From an uncultured Altererythrobacter sp. (GTDB taxonomy: Bacteria; Pseudomonadota; Alphaproteobacteria; Sphingomonadales; Sphingomonadaceae), in contig CAJXJY010000006.1 in assembly GCA_913055875.1 (NCBI GenBank), positions 62,001 through 126,000 of the forward strand: DNA of 64,000 nt, in the 5' to 3' direction. The first letter of the stretch is position 1. Each line of letters opens with the position of its first letter. The notes under the pieces were generated by a model, which did not search any database, was not told where the DNA came from, and saw nothing but the letters and a program-made list of their open reading frames with translations. Positions 8,341-18,069 of this stretch are shown here, in pieces. The position numbers and the translations under genes were made by a program.

Positions 8341-11300
8341 ATGAAGATGAAGTATCTCCTGGCAGCGAGCGTCGTAAGCCTCTCTGCAACCGCCATCCTG
8401 CCCGCCCCCCTCGCCGCGCAGCAGATCACCTCGGGCATCGAAGGCACGGTCACCGCCGAAGACGGCACCCCGCTCGCCGGCGCGACCGTGGTCGTCACCG
8501 ACACGCGGACCGGCAATGTCCGCACGCTGACCACTGCCGGCGACGGCAGCTTCCGCGTCGGCTCGCTGGTTCCCGGCGGCCCCTACACCGTTACCGCGAC
8601 CGCCGCGGGCTACGAGGGCCAGTCGGTCGAGAACCAGTTCATCACCGTTTCGGGCAACACCGCCTATTCCTTCGCCCTGACTTCCGCCGCCAGCGCGGAC
8701 GAGGGCAACTTCATCGTCGTCACCGGCGAGCGCGCCAATGTGCAGCAGCTCGCGGTCGGTCCGGGCACCGCGTTCGGCGAAACCACGCTCGAAGCCTTTC
8801 CGAGCCTGAGCCGCGACGTCCGCGACATCATCCGCCTCGACCCGCGCGTCAGCCTCGAACGCTCGGACGAGGTCGATCGCATCTCGTGCCTGGGCGGCAA
8901 CGACCGTTCGAACACCTTCACCGTCGACGGTATCGTCCAGGCCGACGTGTTCGGTCTCAACGGCACTCCGTTCGCGGCGCGCAACTCGCTGCCGCTGCCC
9001 TACGACGTGATCCGCGAGACCTCCGTCGAGTTCGCGCCGTTCGATGTCGAGTATTCCGACTTCACCGGCTGTCTCGTCAACGTCGTCACCAAGTCGGGCC
9101 AGAACCAGTTCCACGGCTCGGCGTTCTACACCTATTACGACGACAGCCTGCTGGCGGACACGATCATCGACGGCGACGGTGTCGCGCAGCCGCTGTCCTC
9201 GGGCAGCGAGAAGCGCTGGGGCGCGACGCTGGGCGGGCCGATCATCCCCGACCGGCTGTTCTTCTACCTCGGCTACGAGGAAACCGATCTCGGCGATGCC
9301 AACGACACCGGCCCGACCGGCGGCGGCTTCGTCAACGAAGTCGATGCGATCACGCAGGCCGATTTCGACCGCTTCGCGTCGATCGCGCAGAGCGTCTACG
9401 GCCAGGATGTCGGGGGCTATCCGCGCACCCTCGCCGAAAGCAGCGTGCGCTATTTCGGCCGGATCGACGCCTACATCACCGACGACCACCGTCTCGAAGC
9501 GACCTACCAGCGGCTCGAGGAAAGCAACGTCGAACCCGATTTCGGCGGCAGCCAGCTCGGCGGCCTCAACTCGTTCGAGGAAGAGGGTACCACGTCGGAT
9601 TACTACTCGCTGCGCCTCTATTCCGAGTGGAGCGACAAGATCTCGACCGAGCTGCGCCTGAGCCGCGCCGAAGTCGGCGACGTGCAGGGGCCGTTCGGCT
9701 TCGGCGAGGCCCAGTCGGACAGCCCGACCGTGCGTCTGGCCGTCGGCACGACCCAGCCGGGCGACGACGGCATACTCGGGACCGACGACGACGATTTCGG
9801 CCTGCTGACCACCGGACCGGGCATCTTCCGCTCGGCCAACCAACTCGACACGAAGATCGACCAGGCCAAGTTCCAGATGAACATCGACGCCGGCGATCAC
9901 CTGTTCAAGATCGGTGCCGAGGTCAATTCGCTCGAGGTCTACAACCTGTTTGTGATCAACGCGACGGGGACGCTGTATTTCTCGAATCTCGACGATTTCG
10001 AAGAGGGCCTGCTGAGCCAGGGCTTCGCATTCTTCCCGGATAACGAGGAAGTGTTCACCGGCGCCGCCTACGGCGCGGATATCAATGCCACTCCGACGGG
10101 AGACGTGAACGAAGCGGCCGCGCTGTTCAATCGTACGATCTGGTCGTTCTACGCGCAGGACGAATGGCAGGCGACCGATCAGCTGAGCCTGACCGCCGGT
10201 CTGCGGGTCCAGTTCTACTCGGGCGATGCCCCGCGCACGAACCCGGCCTTCTTCGAACGCTACGGCTTCACCAATGCCAACAGCTTCGGCAAGCTCGACA
10301 CCGTTCTGCTGCCGCGCTTCTCGGCCACGTATGATCTCGACAATGCCGGTTTCCTGTCCAACTCGCGGCTGACCGGCGGCGTCGGCATCTTCGCCGGCGG
10401 CGACCCGGTGGTGTACTTCTCCAACGCGTTCTCGAACAACGGCTTCTCGGCCGGTCTCGGCACCGATATCTTCTGCGACGACCGGCCGAGCGACGTGGTC
10501 GTGGGCGGCCAGTTCACCGGCTTCCCGCAATGCGTCACCGATTCCGGTTCGGCTTCTGCCGCAGCCGGTCTCGCCGATACCCAGTCGACCGATCCCGACT
10601 TCGACGTGCCGACAGTGCTGCGTGCGAATATCGGCTTCTCGACCGACTTCGGCACCGACAGCGGCTTCTTCAGCGACTGGAAGCTGAACCTCGACTACAT
10701 CTACTCGCGGTTCAACGACACGCTGAACTTCGTCGACCTGGCGCAGACGCCCGACATCCGGCGGGCCGACGGCGGCTTCACCGTCGACGGTCGCCCGATC
10801 TATCGTGCGATCGATCCGAGCATTCCGGGTTGTACCGCGCAGTTGCAGGGCACCGGCGGCACGCCGCCGGTCTACACCAATGTCAACGCGGTCTGCTTCA
10901 ACACCGGCCGCGACGACGAGATCCAGCTGACCAACGGCCCGAGCTACGACAGCCACATCGCCTCGATCCTGTTGTCGAAGCGGTTCGACGGCCTGTTCAC
11001 CGAGGGCGGCAGCGTCAATTTCCGCTTCGGTTACGCCTTTACCGATTCGAACAACAACCGGAATGTCGGTTCGTCGACCGCGACTTCGTCCTTCGACGTG
11101 ACCGCGGCCTTCGACCGCCAGAACCCGGCGGTTTCGACCTCGAACTTCGAGACCCGCCACAACATCACGGCGGCGCTCAACTGGCGTGAGGAATTTTTCG
11201 GCGACTTCGCCACGCAGCTCGGCGTCTTCTTCCGCGCGCGTTCGGGCCGTCCGTACAGCCTCGTGTTCGACGGCGGCAGCGTGTTCAACGACAGCTCGTC

Positions 11301-11757
11301 GGGCTCGGACAATGCGCTGATCTACGTGCCGTCGGGGGTCAGCGATCCGAATGTCTCTCCGTCGTCGGACGCGGCTTCAGTGCAATCGCTGATCGACTAC
11401 GTCGCGGCTTCGGGTTGCGATTTCGAACCCGGCCAGTCGATCCGCCGCAACACCTGCAACGATCCGTGGGCCTACGATCTCGACCTGCGCTTCAGCCAGG
11501 AACTGCCGTTCCTCGGCAGCCTGACCGGCCTGGTCGACGACCGGATCGAGCTGTTCGCCGATTTCGACAACTTCCTGAACTTCATCGACAGCAGCGCCAA
11601 CCGCGTGAAGCTGATCGGCGATACCCCGGTTGTCGATGGCGGAGTGGACAGCCAGGGCCGCTACATCATCAGCGACTTCAACCCGGAAGACGATGTGTTC
11701 GTGGCGACTTCCAGCTCGGCCTGGAAGATCCAGATCGGTGCGCGCTACGAGTTCTGA
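8341..11757 (+). CDS. TonB-dependent outer-membrane receptor, Oar-like, with carboxypeptidase-regulatory-like N-domain
   Basis: A large 1138-residue outer-membrane transporter or adhesin-like receptor. A Sec signal peptide ends at about residue 25 (LAAQ). An Ig-like carboxypeptidase-regulatory domain (IEGTVTAEDGTPLAGATVVV) covers about 30-115. A plug domain follows with TVDGI, then a long beta-barrel ending in an aromatic residue (RYEF). This architecture is that of the Oar family, whose members bind proteins or large oligomers. The ATG at 8341 has AGGGAT upstream and gives a clean signal peptide. A 248-bp leader lies upstream without an evident regulator site. A strong terminator follows, and tonB is the next gene. 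Confidence 0.9.
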   Translation: MKMKYLLAASVVSLSATAILPAPLAAQQITSGIEGTVTAEDGTPLAGATVVVTDTRTGNVRTLTTAGDGSFRVGSLVPGGPYTVTATAAGYEGQSVENQFITVSGNTAYSFALTSAASADEGNFIVVTGERANVQQLAVGPGTAFGETTLEAFPSLSRDVRDIIRLDPRVSLERSDEVDRISCLGGNDRSNTFTVDGIVQADVFGLNGTPFAARNSLPLPYDVIRETSVEFAPFDVEYSDFTGCLVNVVTKSGQNQFHGSAFYTYYDDSLLADTIIDGDGVAQPLSSGSEKRWGATLGGPIIPDRLFFYLGYEETDLGDANDTGPTGGGFVNEVDAITQADFDRFASIAQSVYGQDVGGYPRTLAESSVRYFGRIDAYITDDHRLEATYQRLEESNVEPDFGGSQLGGLNSFEEEGTTSDYYSLRLYSEWSDKISTELRLSRAEVGDVQGPFGFGEAQSDSPTVRLAVGTTQPGDDGILGTDDDDFGLLTTGPGIFRSANQLDTKIDQAKFQMNIDAGDHLFKIGAEVNSLEVYNLFVINATGTLYFSNLDDFEEGLLSQGFAFFPDNEEVFTGAAYGADINATPTGDVNEAAALFNRTIWSFYAQDEWQATDQLSLTAGLRVQFYSGDAPRTNPAFFERYGFTNANSFGKLDTVLLPRFSATYDLDNAGFLSNSRLTGGVGIFAGGDPVVYFSNAFSNNGFSAGLGTDIFCDDRPSDVVVGGQFTGFPQCVTDSGSASAAAGLADTQSTDPDFDVPTVLRANIGFSTDFGTDSGFFSDWKLNLDYIYSRFNDTLNFVDLAQTPDIRRADGGFTVDGRPIYRAIDPSIPGCTAQLQGTGGTPPVYTNVNAVCFNTGRDDEIQLTNGPSYDSHIASILLSKRFDGLFTEGGSVNFRFGYAFTDSNNNRNVGSSTATSSFDVTAAFDRQNPAVSTSNFETRHNITAALNWREEFFGDFATQLGVFFRARSGRPYSLVFDGGSVFNDSSSGSDNALIYVPSGVSDPNVSPSSDAASVQSLIDYVAASGCDFEPGQSIRRNTCNDPWAYDLDLRFSQELPFLGSLTGLVDDRIELFADFDNFLNFIDSSANRVKLIGDTPVVDGGVDSQGRYIISDFNPEDDVFVATSSSAWKIQIGARYEF

Positions 11758-11790
11758 CGCGTAGCCGCCCGGACAACGGGAACACGAAAG

Positions 11791-11821
11791 CGGCGGTGCC
11801 CCACGGGGTGCCGCCGTTTTT
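11791..11821 (+). terminator. Rho-independent terminator after the TonB-dependent receptor
   Basis: A GC-rich inverted repeat (CGGCGGTGCCC paired with GGGTGCCGCCG, two G-T wobbles) is followed directly by TTTTT. It lies 33 bases after the receptor stop codon and so separates the receptor transcript from tonB. Confidence 0.85.
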
Positions 11822-11884
11822 CGTTGCCCGATCGCCGAGCGAGTTCGTTGCCGTCGCCGCGCGCGCCGGGTAGCGTCGCAAGCC

Positions 11885-12604
11885 ATGAGCGAAGAAGGCA
11901 GTTTTTCCACCACCAAGCGCAAGCCGCGCCCGGCACTAGTCGTGCTGATCGTGCTGCTTCATCTCGCTGCGCTCTACGGGTTGACGCGCGCGCTGGCGCC
12001 GGATGTCGTCGCATCGGTGGAAGAGACGGTCGTGTCCGCGTTCACGGTAACGGTGACCGCGCCCGAAGAACCGCCCGAACCCGAACCCGACGAGGGCGCC
12101 GCGGGCGATCCGGGCGAGCGGGCCACACCGAAGCCCGTCACAGCACCCGAGCCGCCGATCCCGGTTCCGCCCGACACGCCGGTGCCGCGCGCATCCTCGA
12201 CCGGCGCCGCCAACACCTCGGGGGCGCGCGAGAGCGGCGACGGGACGGGTGCATCGGGCGACGGGCTAGGAACCGGCAGCGGCCGCGGCGGCGGCGGGCC
12301 GGGCGGGGGGATCGCGGTCAAGCCCTCGGTGCGCACCGACGGCCTCAACGAGGCGCGCGATTTTCCCATTCCGGAGGGCGGTCGCAGCGCGCGTGCGGGA
12401 ACCTCGACGACGGTCGTCTTTACCGTCACCACCGACGGGCGGGCGCGGAATTGTTCGGTGGTGCGTTCGACAGCGGATGCCGAATCCACCGCGCTGGTCT
12501 GTCCCAAGCTGATCGAGAAGGTCCGGTTCAATCCGGCCCGGCGCGCCGATGGAACTGCGGTCGAAGCGCGCTACGGCTATATCCTGCGCTTCAAGGCCCG
12601 ATAG
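11885..12604 (+). CDS. tonB: Energy transducer TonB
   Basis: This 239-residue protein transmits inner-membrane energy to TonB-dependent receptors. A hydrophilic N-terminus with KRKPRP leads into one membrane helix (about 17-35). A Pro/Glu-rich periplasmic spacer (APEEPPEPEPDEG, PEPPIPVPPDTPVP) and a Gly-rich linker follow. The C-terminal TonB domain has FTVTTDGRARNCSVVRS and a final basic RYGYILRFKAR. The location after the large receptor is consistent with a dedicated pair, although the terminator between them argues for its own promoter. ExbB and ExbD genes are not in the window. Confidence 0.88.
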   Translation: MSEEGSFSTTKRKPRPALVVLIVLLHLAALYGLTRALAPDVVASVEETVVSAFTVTVTAPEEPPEPEPDEGAAGDPGERATPKPVTAPEPPIPVPPDTPVPRASSTGAANTSGARESGDGTGASGDGLGTGSGRGGGGPGGGIAVKPSVRTDGLNEARDFPIPEGGRSARAGTSTTVVFTVTTDGRARNCSVVRSTADAESTALVCPKLIEKVRFNPARRADGTAVEARYGYILRFKAR

Positions 12605-12649
12605 TCGGGCGCGGTGATTTGGTAGCAAACGTGTGATAGTGGCCGGAAC

Positions 12650-13696
12650 ATGAGCGAGAGCGGCACTTCCGGACGGATCGTCCCTGTCATCCTGTGCGGC
12701 GGCAGCGGCACGCGGCTGTGGCCGCGCAGCCGCGCCGCGCGACCCAAGCCGTTCCTGCCGCTGGTGGGCGAGCGCACCCTGTTCGAGCAGGCGCTCGACC
12801 GCTGCGACGATCCGGCGCTGTTCGCCGCGCCGCTGGTGGTGGCGGGCGAGGCGCATCTGCCGCATATCGCGGCGCAGGCGGGCGAGGGCGTTCGCATCGC
12901 TATCGAACCGGCCGGGCGCAACACCGCTCCGGCGATCGCGCTTGCCGCCGCGCTCCTCGGCGACGACGACATCATGCTGGTGTGCCCGAGCGACCACCAT
13001 ATCACCGACACTGCTGCGTTCCGCGCTGCGGCTGAGGCGGCTGCGCGGCTGGCGAGCGAGGACCGGATGGTCGCCTTCGGCATCGCCGCGACGCGGCCCG
13101 AGACCGGCTATGGCTATATCAAGCGCGGCGAGGCGATCGAGGGCGGTTTCGCGGTCGATCGTTTCGTCGAGAAACCCGACCGCGCGCGCGCCGAAGCGTT
13201 CCTCGCCGACGGCGGTTACGACTGGAACGGCGGCATCTTCGCCTTCCGCGCCGGGGCGTTCCTCGCCGAACTGGCGTCGCACCGGCCGGCTATGGCGCAA
13301 GCGGTTTCCGTCGCGGTCCGGGGCGGGGCATGGGACGGGCGGTGTTTCCGTCCCGAGCCCGCATCGTGGGAGGCGCTGGAGGGGGAGTCGGTCGATTACG
13401 CGGTGATGGAAAAGACCGCGCTTGCCGCGGTGGTCCCGGCGGATTTCGGCTGGTCCGATATCGGCAATTGGCAGGCGCTCCAAGCGGCGCGCGAGAGCGA
13501 CAGCGATGGCAATCACACAAGCGGCCCTGCCGAACTGGTCGATTGCCGAAATGTCATGACCGACAGCGATGGCCCGCGCGTGTCGGTAATCGGCCTCGAC
13601 AACGTCATCGTCGTGGTCGATGGCGACGAGGTGCTGGTAACGAGCGCCGACGGTGCGCAGCAGGTCGGCACGCTGAGCGGAGCGCGGAACCAGTGA
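12650..13696 (+). CDS. manC: Mannose-1-phosphate guanylyltransferase (single-domain)
   Basis: The enzyme makes GDP-mannose from mannose-1-phosphate and GTP for polysaccharide synthesis. The 348-residue protein carries the nucleotidyltransferase signature GGSGTRLWPRSRAARPKPFL at residues ~14-33, plus CPSDHHI (metal/nucleotide site), the sugar-phosphate site FVEKPD, and WNGGIFAFR. It lacks the C-terminal isomerase domain of the bifunctional enzymes; that activity is supplied by the next gene, which overlaps it by 4 bp (GTGA). The two enzymes act in the same pathway and are translationally coupled. Confidence 0.9.
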   Translation: MSESGTSGRIVPVILCGGSGTRLWPRSRAARPKPFLPLVGERTLFEQALDRCDDPALFAAPLVVAGEAHLPHIAAQAGEGVRIAIEPAGRNTAPAIALAAALLGDDDIMLVCPSDHHITDTAAFRAAAEAAARLASEDRMVAFGIAATRPETGYGYIKRGEAIEGGFAVDRFVEKPDRARAEAFLADGGYDWNGGIFAFRAGAFLAELASHRPAMAQAVSVAVRGGAWDGRCFRPEPASWEALEGESVDYAVMEKTALAAVVPADFGWSDIGNWQALQAARESDSDGNHTSGPAELVDCRNVMTDSDGPRVSVIGLDNVIVVVDGDEVLVTSADGAQQVGTLSGARNQ

Positions 13697-14496
13697 CCGG
13701 GGCGAGGCTCCTGCCGACGCGGACGGTCGAGAAGGTCTGGGGCCGCGACGCGCTCCCCGCGCCGTTCGTCGCACCCGAAGGCAAGCGGATCGGCGAGATC
13801 TGGTTCGAGCCCGATCCCGGCCTGCCCGATCTGCTGGTCAAGTACCTCTTCACCAGCGAGAAGCTCTCGGTGCAGGTCCACCCTTCCGATGCGCAGGCGC
13901 CAGAGGGTGCGCGCGGCAAGGAGGAATGCTGGCTGGTGCTCGCCGCCGAGCCCGGCGCCTCGCTGGCGATCGGCTTTCGCGAGGAGATCGATGCCGAAAC
14001 GATGCGCACCGCCGCGCTCGACGGCTCGATCGAGGAGCTGCTCGAATGGCACCCGGTCGCGCCGGGCGATTTCTTCTACCTCTCGGCGGGCACGGTGCAC
14101 GCGATCGGGCCGGGGCTGAGCCTGATCGAAATCCAGCAGAATTCGGACATCACCTATCGCCTCTACGATTACGGCCGCCCGCGTGAACTGCATCTCGACG
14201 AGGGGATCGCAGTCGCGCACGGCGAGCCGCATCCCGCGCGTCTGCGAAGGTCGCTCGGTGCGGGCGAGGAAGCGGTGCTGGTCGACGGCCCCCACTTCCG
14301 GGTCGAACGCTGCATCGGCGCACCGAGCGAAGAGACACGCGCCCGGTTCGCCGGGCGGACGCTGGTCATCCCGGTGACGGGCGAAGTGGCTGCCAGCGAC
14401 GCGAGAATCGCCGCCGGCGAGTGCGGTCAGGTCGAAAGCCTCGATGGGCTCGAATTCGCGGCGGACGGCGAGACGCTGTTCGCCGCCCCGCTTTGA
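13693..14496 (+). CDS. manA: Class I mannose-6-phosphate isomerase
   Basis: The enzyme interconverts fructose-6-phosphate and mannose-6-phosphate, feeding GDP-mannose synthesis. The 267-residue cupin-type protein shows the zinc-site elements VQVHPSD, GKEECW and GTVHAIGPG, and the QNSDITYRLYDYGR segment of short bacterial type I enzymes. The GTG start at 13693 overlaps the stop of manC, which fixes it. No phosphomannomutase is in the window. The gene converges on bphP with 7 bases between the stops. Confidence 0.9.
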   Translation: MTGARLLPTRTVEKVWGRDALPAPFVAPEGKRIGEIWFEPDPGLPDLLVKYLFTSEKLSVQVHPSDAQAPEGARGKEECWLVLAAEPGASLAIGFREEIDAETMRTAALDGSIEELLEWHPVAPGDFFYLSAGTVHAIGPGLSLIEIQQNSDITYRLYDYGRPRELHLDEGIAVAHGEPHPARLRRSLGAGEEAVLVDGPHFRVERCIGAPSEETRARFAGRTLVIPVTGEVAASDARIAAGECGQVESLDGLEFAADGETLFAAPL

Positions 14497-14503
14497 ACGC
14501 GCT

Positions 14504-17050
14504 CTAATCCAGCCCCAGCAGCGCCGCGATGTCGTCGCGGGCATAGGGCTTCATCAGGATATCCTGCGCGCCCTTGTTGTGCAGGTCCTTGGCATCGGAC
14601 CCGTAGCCGGTAGCGAACACGAAGGGGATGCCCAGCTCGACCAGCCTGCGCGCGACCGGCTCGCTCGCCTCGTCGCCGAGGTTGTAATCGAGAATGGCGA
14701 AGTGCGGCGGATCGTCCGCGATCGAATCGAGCGCCGCGGCAACGCTGTTGGCGCTCGAGACCGTCTTGACCCCGAGCTGGCGCAGCGATTCCTCGGTGTC
14801 GAGCGCGATGATCATGCTGTCCTCGACCACCAGCACGTGCTCGATCGGCTTGTCCGACGCGGCCGGCGTCGGGCCGGGTTCGCGCGTCTCGATCACCGTC
14901 TGCTCGTCGTCGCCGGTTTCGACCACGAACCGCGCCGGGACGACGAAATCGGCTTCGAGCCCGCCCAGCTTGTAGCGCACATCCGCCTCGCCCTTGAGTT
15001 CGTGCGGGATCGATTGCTCGATGATCGTGCTGCCGAAGCCGCGTCGTGTCGGGGGCTTGACCGGCGGCCCATCGCGTTCGCGCCAGACGATCCGCAGATC
15101 GCCGTCGCCGACCGTTTCGAGCGCGATGTCGAGCTTGCCGTGGCGATCACACAGCGAACCGTATTTGCACGAATTGGTCATCATCTCGTGCATCACCAGC
15201 GCGAGCACGGTGTAGGCCTCGGGCGCGATCAGCCGGTCGGCGCCGGTGAGGTTCACGCGGTCGTCCTTGCCGTCGAGGAACGCCTCGGCCTCGTCCATGA
15301 TCAGCTGCTTGAGCGAGGCGGGCGACCAGTTCTGCTTTGTGATGTTGTCGTGCGCCTTGGCCAGCGCCTCGATCCGCCCGCCGACGATCCTGGAGAAGGC
15401 CGAGACGTCGACCGCGTCGTGGCGCGACTGGTTGATCAGGCTGCGGATCAGGTTGAGGATGTTGCGCACGCGGTGGTTGAGCTCGGCGATCAGCAATTCC
15501 TGTTGATCGTGCGCGCGGGCCCGCTCGCGCATCGCCTCGTCGGTCATCTTGAGCACCACTTCGAGCAGCGTCACGCGGATCGATTCGGCGATCTGCAATT
15601 CGCCCTCGGTCCAGGTCGCGCTGCGGCCCTCGACCGATTCCCGCCACGCAGCGAAGCTCTTGCGCGGGGTCAGACGATCGCCGTGCGGGCCGGTCTCGAC
15701 CGGCTTGTCGGGATTGCCTGCCCAGGTCACAGTCTGCGGCAGGTCGCGGCGCCACAGCACGAAATAGTCGCGCGGGCGGCGCGACACCGGGATCACCAGC
15801 GCGCCCGCCGCGCGCTCGGCGAAGGCGGCCGCCTCGGGGATTTTCTCGGCCAGCGCCTCGGCGGCGAATACGGTGCTGGTCGAGCCGGTGTTGAGCGTGG
15901 AAACGATCGCCTTGAACTCGGCTTCGGTCGGCGCTTTGCCGCGGGCGGTGTAGATGCCCTCGATATAGGCGCTCGCGCCGTCGTGCGGGATCGTCTCGTC
16001 GATGATCGTGTCGAGCGCGGAGAGATTGTCGGCGAGCCCGCTGCCGCCCGCGAGCCGCGCCATCAGCCGGTTGTGAATCTCGCGCCCGCGCCGGTTCAGA
16101 TTGGCGCTGCTGCGCGCCAGCGTGCGGTCGAGCGTCAGCGAAAACAGTTCGGAGAATAGCTCGGCGACTGTGCGCAGCGCATAGGGCAGCACGCGCGGGC
16201 TGTAATGGTGGCAGGCGAACAGGCCCCACAGCCGCCCGTCGATGACGATCGAGATCGACAGCGAAGCGCCGACGCCCATATTGCGCAGATATTCGAGATG
16301 GATCGGCGAGACCGCGCGCAGCGTCGACAGGCTGAGATCGAGCGGTGCGCCTTCGAGAGAGTGTTCGGGTTCGACCGGCACCGTTTCGGCATCGACGTCG
16401 CTGATGATGCGGAAGCGGTTGCGGATGTAGAGTTCGCGCGCCTGCGCCGGAATGTCGCTCGCCGGATAGCGCAGGTCGAGGAAGCTCTCGAGATGCGGCT
16501 CGCGCGCCTCGGCGATGACTTCGCCGCTCAAATCGCGGTGGAAGCGGTAGACCATCACGCGGTCGAAGCCGAGCAGCCGCTTCATCTGCCGCGCCGCTTC
16601 CTCGGCCAGGCCGTGCAGGTCCGAATGGCGCTCGAGCTTGGACATGATCGGCCGCAGCGCGCCGATATCGTCCGAATAGGTTTCGGCGTCGTGCGGCTCG
16701 AACTCGATGACGATGAGGTCGTCCGAATTGTGCAGCGCGACATCGAATTCGCGCCCGTCTTCGGTCAGCGGCAGCGCGAAGATGCGCTCGACGGTGTCGT
16801 CGCGGTCGAGCCGTTCGTGGCGCTGGCGCAAGGCGGCGAGCGCAGCATCGGGAAACAGGTCGGCCAGCGGTGTACCCGGGCGAATCCGCGCATCGGTGCC
16901 GAGCATCGCGCCGACATTGAGCGAGGCGCGGGTGACGATCCAGTCCTGCGTCACCGCCAGCAGGGCGCCGAAGGGCTGGATCGCGCCGGGCCGGTGGATC
17001 GGCTCACGGTCGCAATTGGTCAGGTCGACCTGTTCGCGTTGGCCGGTCAT
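14504..17050 (-). CDS. bphP: Bacteriophytochrome with HWE histidine kinase and C-terminal receiver domain
   Basis: A red/far-red light receptor of about 848 residues. Domain order: PAS (about 10-110) with Cys13 in NCDREPIHRPGAIQPFG as the bilin attachment site; GAF (about 130-300) with PASDIPAQARELY; PHY (about 310-480). Then comes an HWE-family kinase with the phospho-acceptor His in ELNHRVRN, the motif IVWRERDG (WxE), and a degenerate ATP lid. A response-regulator domain (about 725-845) has the phospho-acceptor Asp in AILDYNL. The ATG overlaps the bphO stop (ATGA). The fused receiver makes it a hybrid kinase; its output partner is not nearby. HWE kinases typically act in the general stress response of this group. 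Confidence 0.93.
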   Translation of the reverse strand: MTGQREQVDLTNCDREPIHRPGAIQPFGALLAVTQDWIVTRASLNVGAMLGTDARIRPGTPLADLFPDAALAALRQRHERLDRDDTVERIFALPLTEDGREFDVALHNSDDLIVIEFEPHDAETYSDDIGALRPIMSKLERHSDLHGLAEEAARQMKRLLGFDRVMVYRFHRDLSGEVIAEAREPHLESFLDLRYPASDIPAQARELYIRNRFRIISDVDAETVPVEPEHSLEGAPLDLSLSTLRAVSPIHLEYLRNMGVGASLSISIVIDGRLWGLFACHHYSPRVLPYALRTVAELFSELFSLTLDRTLARSSANLNRRGREIHNRLMARLAGGSGLADNLSALDTIIDETIPHDGASAYIEGIYTARGKAPTEAEFKAIVSTLNTGSTSTVFAAEALAEKIPEAAAFAERAAGALVIPVSRRPRDYFVLWRRDLPQTVTWAGNPDKPVETGPHGDRLTPRKSFAAWRESVEGRSATWTEGELQIAESIRVTLLEVVLKMTDEAMRERARAHDQQELLIAELNHRVRNILNLIRSLINQSRHDAVDVSAFSRIVGGRIEALAKAHDNITKQNWSPASLKQLIMDEAEAFLDGKDDRVNLTGADRLIAPEAYTVLALVMHEMMTNSCKYGSLCDRHGKLDIALETVGDGDLRIVWRERDGPPVKPPTRRGFGSTIIEQSIPHELKGEADVRYKLGGLEADFVVPARFVVETGDDEQTVIETREPGPTPAASDKPIEHVLVVEDSMIIALDTEESLRQLGVKTVSSANSVAAALDSIADDPPHFAILDYNLGDEASEPVARRLVELGIPFVFATGYGSDAKDLHNKGAQDILMKPYARDDIAALLGLD

Positions 17051-17613
17051 ACGAGCGCGGCCTCCGGCCATGCGTCGGCGCGGGCCTGGAACAGCGCGAA
17101 AATCGCGTGCGCGGATGCGGCCATGCTTACGGTATCGAACTGGCTCGACGGACGCTCGACCAGCGGCTTGAGCGAGTTCCAGAACCGGGTCATTTCAGGG
17201 TCGGACAGGAACCGGACCGGCAGGCTGGACGCACCCGACTTACGCAGACCGGCGAGCATGGCGCGATTGCCGAGCGAGGACCCGGCAATGACCCATGCTA
17301 CCGCCAGCGGCTCAAGTCCCGCTTCGAGCACGGCGCCGGTGCCGGAGAGACCGTCGGCACGCACCTGCTCCAGATCGGCGATATCGGCGCGCAGGAGCTG
17401 AGCCTGCTTCGGAGGAGACAGCTCTGCCGGCGCGTAGCGATCGCACCAGGTTTCGACCGGCGCACGCGCGGACAGCTGGATCGCCAGAAAGCGCGCATAG
17501 TCGCGCGGTTGCGTGAGGTCGAAATCGGCGAGCGTGCGATCGAGAGTGGTGTGCGCGGTGTCCGTCGCCCGGCGCAGACAGACGCGCAGCGTTTGCGACC
17601 CGGTAGCTGGCAT
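17047..17613 (-). CDS. bphO: Bacteriophytochrome-associated haem oxygenase
   Basis: This 188-residue protein opens haem to biliverdin, the chromophore of the phytochrome encoded next. The proximal His is His21 in ATDTAHTTLDRTL. A distal-helix GSSLGNRAML motif is present (the flexible Gly helix of haem oxygenases). Its TGA overlaps the bphP ATG, so the enzyme and the receptor that uses its product are co-translated. I chose ATG 17613 because of GAGGGGAG upstream; an in-frame extension of 31 residues further upstream is unlike the family. About 150 bp without genes lie upstream. Confidence 0.88.
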   Translation of the reverse strand: MPATGSQTLRVCLRRATDTAHTTLDRTLADFDLTQPRDYARFLAIQLSARAPVETWCDRYAPAELSPPKQAQLLRADIADLEQVRADGLSGTGAVLEAGLEPLAVAWVIAGSSLGNRAMLAGLRKSGASSLPVRFLSDPEMTRFWNSLKPLVERPSSQFDTVSMAASAHAIFALFQARADAWPEAALV

Positions 17614-17766
17614 TTGTCGGTGGCTCCCCTCGGCGTGCTGTCGTGCCCCGACCGTCCCCTGCGCCGGAGTAGGGTGCGAATTGCTGCGCCCCCGAATTCG
17701 AATCAAACTGCCGGAAAGGCACGCGGTTCCCGTACGGCGTCGATATGCGATGGACCGTGTGGCGCG

Positions 17767-18069
17767 TCAGTCTCGGGTAAGAAGTTTCTGCCCCTGCGTC
17801 CGGATCGCGCCGGAGACGATCGGCTCGAGAAAACCGAGCGCGGGCGGCAGGTCGACGTCGATCACGACCTGGTTCGGTTCGATCTCGATCGCACCGTTCA
17901 GATGCTGGCCCATCGCCGCAATGTTCATCGCCATGCGGTCCTCGCTCGGCCAGGACGTGCTGACTTCGGCCATGCCGCCGGGAATATGATCGGCGATCTC
18001 GTGGCTGCGGCTGCGCAGGCGGCGGCGGACCTCTTCGCGGTCGAGATCGTGCGGGATGGCGACGCGCAT
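17767..18069 (-). CDS. Polyhydroxyalkanoic-acid-system family protein (PHA granule region type)
   Basis: A small basic/acidic protein of 100 residues that begins MRVAIPHDLDREEVRRRL and contains WPSEDRMAMNIAAMGQHLNG. This pattern is typical of the PHA_gran_rgn family found near granule genes in alphaproteobacteria. The biochemical role is unknown. Its ATG overlaps the last base of the stop of the XpaC-like gene (TGATG), so it is the third cistron of the telA operon. No PHA synthase or phasin gene is in the window, so the family name should not be read as proven function. Confidence 0.7.
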   Translation of the reverse strand: MRVAIPHDLDREEVRRRLRSRSHEIADHIPGGMAEVSTSWPSEDRMAMNIAAMGQHLNGAIEIEPNQVVIDVDLPPALGFLEPIVSGAIRTQGQKLLTRD

